17,020 bases of DNA from assembly GCF_946479975.1 (NCBI RefSeq), contig NZ_CAMLIX010000101.1, positions 1-17,020 of the forward strand, given 5' to 3'. Below are positions 6,892 to 13,616 of this stretch, piece after piece. Made by a program: the position numbers and the translations under genes. The stretch's first letter is position 1. Each line of letters opens with the position of its first letter. The notes under the pieces were generated by a model that did no database searches, was not told where the DNA came from, and saw nothing but the letters and a program-made list of their open reading frames with translations. The stretch comes from an uncultured Flavobacterium sp. (GTDB taxonomy: Bacteria > Bacteroidota > Bacteroidia > Flavobacteriales > Flavobacteriaceae).

Positions 6892-7040
6892 CAAAGTAAC
6901 AAAGGTCCAGAGTGGCAAAGGTCAAATACTTAATCCTTTCTCACTCTGAACCTCATGATCTAATCTAAAAGAATATCTTTTTATAAGAGAACTAAAAAGT
7001 AAAACGTTTAGAGAATGCACTTTGAACCTCTGTAACTTTG
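6892..7040. repeat. Imperfect inverted repeat with AACAAAGGTCCAGAG-type arms
   Basis: The arm at 6892-6915 (CAAAGTAACAAAGGTCCAGA...) and the reverse complement of 7017-7040 agree at 19 of 24 positions. The central part includes CACTCTGAACCTCATGATC. It lies between two convergent genes and could act as a two-way transcript end; that is inference. Confidence 0.5.
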
Positions 7041-7061
7041 CCCTTTGTCCCTCAATAAAAA

Positions 7062-7223
7062 CTATACTTTTCTTCTTCCTGTAATTAGTGAGATAATAAA
7101 AAGCACTAAAAAGATAAAGAATAAAACTTTTGCAATACTTGCAGCTCCAGCAGCGATTCCACCAAAACCAAAGATTCCTGCTATAATAGCTAGAATTATA
7201 AAAATGATTGTGTAACGTAACAT
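7062..7223 (-). CDS. DUF1328 small membrane protein
   Basis: This 53-residue protein is encoded on the minus strand, with ATG at 7223 and TAG at 7062. The sequence begins [20 protein letters not shown], continues [18 protein letters not shown], and ends SLITGRRKV. This is the two-helix pattern of the DUF1328 (YtjA-like) family, with the typical G/A-rich turn between helices and a basic C-terminus. Family length is about 50-60 residues, so the gene is complete. These proteins are inner-membrane and of unknown function; relatives are often found near stress genes. The gene is convergent with the four-helix protein gene and divergent from the GH130 gene. Confidence 0.88.
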   Translation of the reverse strand: MLRYTIIFIILAIIAGIFGFGGIAAGAASIAKVLFFIFLVLFIISLITGRRKV

Positions 7224-7467
7224 AATATTTAGATTTTAAGTTTGTAAATAAGACTATTTCACAGTCCGTTTTGTTTGTTATTCAAATTTCTTTTATTCTT
7301 ACAAATACTCTTAACTCAAAAACCTTTATAATTTAACTCAATCAATTAAATTTCAGTATTCTATCTAGGATTTTCACTATTCTTTTTTAGTCTTACAGAA
7401 TTACCATGTTTATGCTTTAGAGTTAATTTTTTAATGGATTGGATTAATCGTCGGCTTATTCGCAGGG

Positions 7468-7475
7468 TAATTTTG
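7468..7475 (+). promoter_or_regulatory. Candidate -7 box of the GH130/GT4 operon
   Basis: TAATTTTG fits TAnnTTTG, 19 nt before the start at 7495. A TTG at 7439-7441 is slightly farther away than the usual -33 spacing. The region 7224-7494 is AT-rich and otherwise shows nothing I can name. Confidence 0.35.
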
Positions 7476-7494
7476 AGTCAAATTTAGAAGAGCA

Positions 7495-8553
7495 ATGAAA
7501 GAGGCAGTAAAGCACGGTGTCGTTCTAGAAAAAACAGACAGAGCTTTTGAAGAATTGGGCGTTTTAAATCCTGCCATATATCAAGAAGGGAAAACAATAC
7601 ATATGTTTTACCGAGCGGCAAAAAAAGGAAATTTTTCGACTATAGGGTATTGCCGATTTGAAGGACCAACAACTTTGGTTGAACGAAACAAACAGCCAAT
7701 TTTTACTCCAGAATATATTTATGAGATTCATGGAGTTGAAGATCCGAGAATTACTAAAATTGAAGATCGCTATTACCTGACGTATGTCACCTATGACGGA
7801 ATCAACGCTTGCGGCGCTTTTGCAGTTTCTAAAGATTTAAAAAAATTTAAGAAGAAAGGAATTATTACACCGAAGTTTATACTTCACGATTTTAAAAATC
7901 TTATTAAAAAGCATTTACAAAATCCGAGCGTTGCAAAGATTTTAGCTTTTAATACGGAAAGAAATTATCCTCTGACCGAAACCATAAAAGAGAACTTATT
8001 TGTCTGGGATAAAAACGTAGTTCTTTTTCCAAAGAAAATAAATGGGAAATTTGTTGCCCTGCACCGTATTTTTCCCTCGATTCAGATTTTTTCGTTTGAA
8101 AAGAAATCAGAATTAACAGAAGATTTTTGGAAAGATTATTTGAAAAATCTTCCCGATTATATAGTTCTAGAACCAAAATATGAACACGAAACAAGTCATA
8201 TTGGTCCCGGAGCACCGCCAATCGAAACAGCAGACGGCTGGCTTTTAATTTATCATGCTGCTGAAAAAAGAGAAAAAGGTTTGGTTTATCATGCCGCGGC
8301 CGTTTTACTGGATTTAGAAAATCCATCAAAAGTATTAGCAAGATTACCAAAACCAATTATCACACCATCAGAACATTATGAACGACATGGTTATGTAAAT
8401 TATGTGGTTTTTCCAACAGGAACTGCCATTTTTGATGACCAATTATATATTTATTATGGTGCCGCCGATGACAAGATTGCGGTGGCTTCTTTGAACCTTA
8501 ACGAGTTATTAACCGAATTAAAATTACATCCTCATGAAAACAATATCAAATAA
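7495..8553 (+). CDS. GH130-type glycoside phosphorylase/hydrolase
   Basis: This 352-residue cytoplasmic protein (no signal peptide) has the five-bladed beta-propeller signature of GH130. The catalytic-site segment HGVEDPRI places the conserved EDPR at residues 82-85. VVLFPKKINGKFVALHR at 175-191, GPGAPPIETADGWLLIYH at 237-254 and YYGAADDKIAVA near the end are family blocks. Known GH130 enzymes split beta-mannosides, most by phosphorolysis to mannose 1-phosphate. The subfamily, and so phosphorylase versus hydrolase, cannot be set here. About 45 residues (roughly 127-170) between EDPR and the LFP block look like an insertion. The stop overlaps the next gene by 20 nt, so translation is probably coupled with the glycosyltransferase. 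Confidence 0.88.
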   Translation: MKEAVKHGVVLEKTDRAFEELGVLNPAIYQEGKTIHMFYRAAKKGNFSTIGYCRFEGPTTLVERNKQPIFTPEYIYEIHGVEDPRITKIEDRYYLTYVTYDGINACGAFAVSKDLKKFKKKGIITPKFILHDFKNLIKKHLQNPSVAKILAFNTERNYPLTETIKENLFVWDKNVVLFPKKINGKFVALHRIFPSIQIFSFEKKSELTEDFWKDYLKNLPDYIVLEPKYEHETSHIGPGAPPIETADGWLLIYHAAEKREKGLVYHAAAVLLDLENPSKVLARLPKPIITPSEHYERHGYVNYVVFPTGTAIFDDQLYIYYGAADDKIAVASLNLNELLTELKLHPHENNIK

Positions 8554-10804
8554 ATCAAAAATAGTTTTTCTTTCTACTTTTCCGCCAACACAATGCGGAA
8601 TAGCAACTTACACGCAAGATACCATCAAAGGAATAATGGATGTTTACGGTAAATCAATTCAATGTGAAATATGCGAGTTAGTTAATGAACCTAAAGAAGA
8701 ACCAACACAAGCTTATACCTTAAACACTAGAAATAGAGAAGAATATACTAAAGTTGCCGAAGAAATCAACAATGATGAAGCAGTGAAATTAGTTCATATT
8801 CAGCATGAATTTGGTTTGTTTGCAGGAAATTACGGTGATCACCTTTTAGATTTCTTAAATACAATAAAAATACCAGTTACTTATACTTTTCACAGTGTTA
8901 TCCCAAATCCAAATGAGGAATTAAGAACATTTGTAAAACTGTTATTAAGCTACAGCAATTCGGTTTTTGTAATGACGAATAAATCGAAAGAAATTCTAAT
9001 TAACGATTACGAAATCAGTGAAGAAATAATTACTTGTGTACCTCACGGAACGCACATTGTAGTTTATGAAGCTCCAGAGCAGGCAAAAGAAAAATTAGGA
9101 ATTCAAGATAGATTAGTACTTTCTACTTTCGGACTTTTGGGCGAAGGAAAAAATATCGAAACTGGTTTACAAGCCTTACCTAAAATTGTTGAAAAAGCTC
9201 CAAACGCTTTATATTTAATCATCGGAAAAACACATCCAAATTTAATTAAAGATGGTGTTGATCCTTACAGAGATAAATTGGAAGGAATTGTAGAAGAATT
9301 AAATCTTCAAAATAATGTTCGTTTTGTAAACCAATATTTAGATACAGATGAACTTTTAGAATATTTAAAAGCTACAGATATTTATATGTTTACATCTAAA
9401 GATCCGAACCAGGCAGTAAGCGGCACTTTTTCTTATGCGATGGGCTGCGCTTGTCCGATTGTAGCTTCTAAAATTCCACATACAAGAGAAGTTCTAACAG
9501 AAGATTCTGGAATTTTATGTGATATTGGAGATTCTGATCAATTTGCAGCTGCAGCTATTAAATTGATTGAAGACGAAAACCTAAGACATGAAATGGGAAT
9601 TAACTCTTTCACAAAAATGAGAGCTTCGTCTTGGGAAAATGTAGGAATTACTCAAATGAATACCTATAAAAAATTGATTGACAAACCAGCAGAAATTAAA
9701 TTCAGCTATCCTCCTATTCAATTAAAACACATCAAAAAACTGACAACAGAATTAGGTATTGTTCAATTTAGCAAAATTTCAATTCCAGATTTAGATTCAG
9801 GATATACGTTAGATGATAATGCCAGAGCGTTAGTTGCTTTCTGTATGCATTATAAATTAACTCAGGATAAAGAAGACTTAGGATATATTTTAATCTATTT
9901 AGATTTTATCATAAGATGTCAGCAGCCAAAAGGTGATTTTATCAATTATGTTGATCAAGAAAACCGTGAACACGTTGAGCAAAATGCCGAAGTTAATTTA
10001 GAAGATTCAAATGCAAGAGCAATTTGGGCTTTAGGAACTGTAGTTTCTATCTCAGATATTCTTCCTGAAGCTATAACTAAAAAAGCGACAAAATGTTTAC
10101 TGCATTCACTAAAATGGGCAGAAACTATTCAGTCTCCACGTTCTATTGGTTTTGCAACAAAAGGATTGTATTTATACCACTCAACTGTTCCTAACTTATA
10201 CGTTGCTGCAATTATCAATAAGTTAAATGCTAAACTAGTAGCAAATTACGAAGATACAGCGACAGAAGACTGGAAATGGTTTGAAAATTATTTAACATAC
10301 GGAAACGGAATTCTTCCAGAATCAATGCTTTATGCGTATTTAATTACTAATAAACCAGTTTACAAAAAAGTAGCATTAGACTCATTAGATTTCTTGATTT
10401 CTAAAACATTTATAAACGGTAATTTCAAAGCAATTTCTAACAGAAGCTGGCACCATAAAGGTTCAGAACCAGCAGAATATGGAGAACAGCCAATTGATGT
10501 TACTTATACAATAATGACTTTAAATGCATTTTATAATGAATTTAAAACTCCACAGTACAAAAAGAAAATGAAAGCTGCCTTTAACTGGTTTTTAGGAAAA
10601 AATCATTTAAATCAGATTATGTACAATCCAGTAAGCGGCGGTGGTTATGACGGACTTGAAAAAGAAAATGTAAACTTAAATCAAGGCGCAGAATCGACTG
10701 TATGTTATTTAACAGCAAGATTATTAATGGAAAAATTAGCGATGTCACAGTCAAAGGTGATTCCCTTAATGAAAAGCCGATCTGGAATGGCGATTAACTC
10801 ATAA
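8534..10804 (+). CDS. Two-part glycosyltransferase: GT4 domain fused to an alpha/alpha-toroid-like domain
   Basis: This 756-residue protein has a GT-B glycosyltransferase half of family GT4 at residues 1 to about 385. Visible landmarks are FPPTQCGIATYTQD near 16-29, VPHGTH, FGLLGEGKNIETG in the donor-domain start, and SGTFSYAMGCACPIVAS from about 296. The classical EX7E motif is altered, with Q293 and Y301 at the glutamate positions. Residues about 395-750 form a helical domain with DSGYTLDDNARALVAF (about 421), PAEYGEQPIDVTY, and GGGYDGLEKENVNLNQGAES (from about 700), which reads like a six-hairpin alpha/alpha-toroid glycosidase-like fold. No signal peptide or membrane helix is seen, so it should act in the cytoplasm. 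The ATG overlaps the GH130 gene and a terminator follows. Donor and product are unknown; mannose is suggested by the neighbour. Confidence 0.85.
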   Translation: MKTISNKSKIVFLSTFPPTQCGIATYTQDTIKGIMDVYGKSIQCEICELVNEPKEEPTQAYTLNTRNREEYTKVAEEINNDEAVKLVHIQHEFGLFAGNYGDHLLDFLNTIKIPVTYTFHSVIPNPNEELRTFVKLLLSYSNSVFVMTNKSKEILINDYEISEEIITCVPHGTHIVVYEAPEQAKEKLGIQDRLVLSTFGLLGEGKNIETGLQALPKIVEKAPNALYLIIGKTHPNLIKDGVDPYRDKLEGIVEELNLQNNVRFVNQYLDTDELLEYLKATDIYMFTSKDPNQAVSGTFSYAMGCACPIVASKIPHTREVLTEDSGILCDIGDSDQFAAAAIKLIEDENLRHEMGINSFTKMRASSWENVGITQMNTYKKLIDKPAEIKFSYPPIQLKHIKKLTTELGIVQFSKISIPDLDSGYTLDDNARALVAFCMHYKLTQDKEDLGYILIYLDFIIRCQQPKGDFINYVDQENREHVEQNAEVNLEDSNARAIWALGTVVSISDILPEAITKKATKCLLHSLKWAETIQSPRSIGFATKGLYLYHSTVPNLYVAAIINKLNAKLVANYEDTATEDWKWFENYLTYGNGILPESMLYAYLITNKPVYKKVALDSLDFLISKTFINGNFKAISNRSWHHKGSEPAEYGEQPIDVTYTIMTLNAFYNEFKTPQYKKKMKAAFNWFLGKNHLNQIMYNPVSGGGYDGLEKENVNLNQGAESTVCYLTARLLMEKLAMSQSKVIPLMKSRSGMAINS

Positions 10805-10856
10805 ATAGTTACAATACAAAGGCGAAGCTAACCAGATTCTTCTCTTTACAACCCTG

Positions 10857-10888
10857 AAAATCCCTTTCTTAATGAAAGGGATTTTTTG
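10857..10888 (+). terminator. Rho-independent terminator after the GH130/GT4 operon
   Basis: AAAATCCCTTTC (10857-10868), the loop TTAAT and GAAAGGGATTTTTT (10874-10887) form a perfect 12-bp stem ending in a T run. It lies about 50 nt after the stop at 10804. The rest of the gap to 11085 is AT-rich and shows no clear TAnnTTTG promoter. Confidence 0.9.
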
Positions 10889-11084
10889 TTTGAATAAACC
10901 AAACCGCAACGTCACTTTATTTTACTTATTGTGTTGTGATGAAAATTATATAAAGCCTCTAAAAATTTGTGTAAAATTTTTTAACAAGTATTAAACTAAC
11001 TTTCAATTATAATTCAGCAAGTTCAAAAAACTGTTAAAGAATTGACATTCAATATTACAACATTCACATTAAAACATAAAAATT

Positions 11085-11843
11085 TTGATTCTCAACCTAA
11101 AAAATACATTTGCCGAAATTGGAGAAACAACTGTTTTCGCCAAAAGGTTTTTTAAGGAGGTTTTTGTACCGCCTTATGAAACTAAGGAATTTTTAAAACA
11201 ATGTTTTATTATAGGATACAAGTCTCTTCCGCTGGTAGCGATTACAGGTTTTATTATGGGTTTGGTACTTACATTACAATCAAGACCAACTTTGGTAAAA
11301 TTTGGGGCAGAAAGCTGGCTTCCAGGAATGGTGGCGCTTTCGCTGATTAGAGAAATTGCACCTGTAATTACAGCCTTGATCTGCGCAGGAAAAATTTCAT
11401 CTGGAATTGGTGCCGAATTAGGATCAATGAAAGTAACAGAACAAATTGATGCTATGGAAGTTTCAGCTGTAAATCCGTATAATTATTTGGTTGTTACTAG
11501 AGTTTTAGCCTGTATGCTAATGGTTCCAATTTTAGTCTTTTTTGCAGACGCTGTTGGAATACTTGGCGGTTATGTAGGAATTAATATTCACGGAGATGTT
11601 AATTTCTACAGATACTTAACTCAAATCGTTCAATCACTAGAATTTTTAGATCTGTTTCCAGCAACAATTAAAACATTTTTCTTCGGATTTTTTATCGGAA
11701 TGATCGGATGCTTTAAAGGTTTTAATGCCTCAAACGGAACAGAAAGTGTTGGACAAGCCGCTAATTCTGCGGTGGTAACAGCATCATTAAGCATATTTAT
11801 TATTGATATGGTTGCCGTACAAATAACCGATTTATTCTTTTAA
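11085..11843 (+). CDS. mlaE: MCE (Mla-type) lipid transporter permease, MlaE/YrbE family
   Basis: This 252-residue inner-membrane permease belongs to an ABC transporter that moves phospholipids between the membranes. About five membrane helices are visible. The family signature GAELGSMKVTEQIDAMEV at about residues 108-125, followed by NPYNYLVVTRVLA, is textbook MlaE. The start is TTG at 11085: no in-frame ATG or GTG lies between it and the upstream stop at 11070, and the next methionine (about residue 59) is inside the first core helix. With this start the length matches the family (E. coli MlaE is 260). It is separated by one base from the ATPase gene, so the three transporter genes form an operon. 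Confidence 0.93.
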   Translation: MILNLKNTFAEIGETTVFAKRFFKEVFVPPYETKEFLKQCFIIGYKSLPLVAITGFIMGLVLTLQSRPTLVKFGAESWLPGMVALSLIREIAPVITALICAGKISSGIGAELGSMKVTEQIDAMEVSAVNPYNYLVVTRVLACMLMVPILVFFADAVGILGGYVGINIHGDVNFYRYLTQIVQSLEFLDLFPATIKTFFFGFFIGMIGCFKGFNASNGTESVGQAANSAVVTASLSIFIIDMVAVQITDLFF

Positions 11844-11844
11844 A

Positions 11845-12624
11845 ATGGCCAAAGAAAAATTACATATAGAACCTAAAACAAAAGAAAAAGATCAAAATCC
11901 AATTATTGAAATTAAAGATCTCCATAAAACTTTTGGAAAAGATAATACCATTCTCAAAGGAGTAAATCTGATTTTAAATAAAGATGAAAATCTAGTGGTT
12001 TTGGGTCGTTCAGGATCAGGAAAATCAGTTACGATAAAATGTATTGTAGGATTAATTGAACCCGACAAAGGAGAAATTAAAGTTTTTGATGAAAATGTGC
12101 TTAATATTTCAAAAGCCGAACTGAACGCAATTAGAGTTCGAATAGGATTTTTGTTTCAAAGCGGCGCACTTTACGATTCGATGTCGGTAAGAGAAAATCT
12201 TGCCTTTACATTAAGCAAACATAAACGCGATTTAAGTGCCGATGAAATTGAAAATGAAGTAATGGAAGCGCTGGAAAATGTAGGATTAGCAGAGTCAATC
12301 GACAAAATGCCATCAGAACTTTCGGGTGGTATGAGAAAGAGAATTGGTTTGGCGCGCACCTTAATTTTAAAGCCAGAAATTATATTGTATGATGAGCCTA
12401 CAACAGGTTTAGACACGATAACTTCAAGAGAAATCAGCGAATTGATTCTGGACATCAAAAACAAACAAAAAACTTCGTCGATCATTATTACGCACGATAT
12501 GGCATGTGCAAAAATGACTTCAGACCGAATCATTGTTTTGAAAGATGGAGTCATTCACGCCGAAGGAACTTACGAAGAATTAGAAAAAGACGAAGACGAA
12601 TGGGTACGCTCATTTTTTGAATAA
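11845..12624 (+). CDS. mlaF: MCE (Mla-type) lipid transporter ATP-binding protein, MlaF family
   Basis: This 259-residue ABC ATPase carries a complete motif set: Walker A GRSGSGKS (residues 54-61), Q-loop glutamine at 105, signature LSGGM (159-163), Walker B IILYDEP with the catalytic E184, and H-loop ITHDM with H217. LSGGMRKRIGLART and YDSMSVRENL are typical of the MlaF branch. The first 20 residues are a charged, probably flexible extension (KEKLHIEPKTKEKDQ). It powers the permease encoded one base upstream and the MCE protein 28 nt downstream. No MlaB (STAS) gene is adjacent. Confidence 0.94.
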   Translation: MAKEKLHIEPKTKEKDQNPIIEIKDLHKTFGKDNTILKGVNLILNKDENLVVLGRSGSGKSVTIKCIVGLIEPDKGEIKVFDENVLNISKAELNAIRVRIGFLFQSGALYDSMSVRENLAFTLSKHKRDLSADEIENEVMEALENVGLAESIDKMPSELSGGMRKRIGLARTLILKPEIILYDEPTTGLDTITSREISELILDIKNKQKTSSIIITHDMACAKMTSDRIIVLKDGVIHAEGTYEELEKDEDEWVRSFFE

Positions 12625-12652
12625 AGCAAAAGCAAAATAAATACTAAAAATC

Positions 12653-13507
12653 ATGGAAAAGCAATCGGGATATACTTGGAAATTAGGAATGTTTGTAACA
12701 ATAGGCTTACTGCTTTTTGTAATGGCCGTATATTTTATTGGAAAACAAAAAAACCTTTTTGGTTCAACCTTTCATATAACCTCTCAATTTAAAACTGTAA
12801 GCGGTTTAGAAGTCGGAAACAATGTACGTTTCTCAGGAATTAATGTTGGAACTGTAGAACAAATTCAGTTAAAAAATGACTCTACCGTAATGGTCGTTAT
12901 GGTCATGAAAGAAGACGTTAGAAAATTTATTAAAACAGATGCAACAGCTAGCATTGGTTCTGACGGATTAATGGGTGACAAAGTTTTAACGATTTCTCCG
13001 GGTCAGAATTCTCAAAAAGTTATTGGAGACAATGGCGTTCTTGCTTCCGTTGACGGAATCGAAATGAAAGACATCATGAAAAGCGTGAAAAAAAGCGTTG
13101 ATAACATTGGCGTAATTTCAGACGAGATCGCAATTTTCAGCCACAGCATGAATAACGGAAACGGTGCTTTGGCAAGATTGGTTAAAGATGATAAAATGGC
13201 AAACAGCGTTTCGAATACGCTTAGCAACCTAGAATCTGGAACAAAAGGTTTCAGCGACAATATGGAAGCTGCAAAAAGTAATTTCTTATTGAGAGGATAT
13301 TACAAGAAAAAAGAGAAACAAAAAGCTAAAAAAATAGAAGAGCAAAAAGAAAAACAAGAGGAAGCTAAGGAAAAACAAGAAGAAGAAAGAGAAAAAGCTG
13401 CCAAAGAAAAAGAGAAAAAAGAAAAAGAATTGAAGGAACAAAAAGAGAAAGAAGAGAAACAGAAACAAGAAGAAGCTAAAAAAGCCGAAGCCGATAAGAA
13501 AAAATAA
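12653..13507 (+). CDS. mlaD: MCE-domain substrate-binding protein, MlaD family, with Lys/Glu-rich tail
   Basis: This 284-residue protein has an N-terminal membrane anchor (residues about 11-29), one MCE domain (about 38-117: FKTVSGLEVGNNVRFSGINV ... GLMGDKVLTISPG), a predicted helical stretch at about 138-215, then residues 218-284 made almost only of Lys, Glu, Gln and Ala. MlaD-type proteins form hexameric periplasmic rings on the MlaE permease and guide lipids. E. coli MlaD is 183 residues, so the 165-residue C-terminal part is long. Whether the charged tail crosses the periplasm or binds peptidoglycan or a partner cannot be told. It is the third gene of the transporter operon; no MlaC shuttle gene follows. 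Confidence 0.92.
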   Translation: MEKQSGYTWKLGMFVTIGLLLFVMAVYFIGKQKNLFGSTFHITSQFKTVSGLEVGNNVRFSGINVGTVEQIQLKNDSTVMVVMVMKEDVRKFIKTDATASIGSDGLMGDKVLTISPGQNSQKVIGDNGVLASVDGIEMKDIMKSVKKSVDNIGVISDEIAIFSHSMNNGNGALARLVKDDKMANSVSNTLSNLESGTKGFSDNMEAAKSNFLLRGYYKKKEKQKAKKIEEQKEKQEEAKEKQEEEREKAAKEKEKKEKELKEQKEKEEKQKQEEAKKAEADKKK

Positions 13508-13616
13508 ATTTCTGACCCGTCATAACTTATAGTTCTATATTATAACTTTTTAAGTTTTCTTTCTTGAGTTTTAACTTCTAATTTTAACTTTCGCTGTAAA
13601 GCAAAAACTTATATAT

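Noticed and set aside
10959..10969. TAAAAATTTG as a promoter -7 box of the transporter operon
   Set aside because: The spacing between TA and TTTG is four bases, not two, and no other support was found.
11155..11161. AAGGAGG, a perfect Shine-Dalgarno-like sequence
   Set aside because: It is inside the permease coding region with no start codon at a suitable distance; genes in this group do not rely on such sites.
13286..13468. Minus-strand ORF of 60 codons consisting almost wholly of Phe and Leu
   Set aside because: It is the reverse reading of the Lys/Glu-rich tail of the MCE protein.
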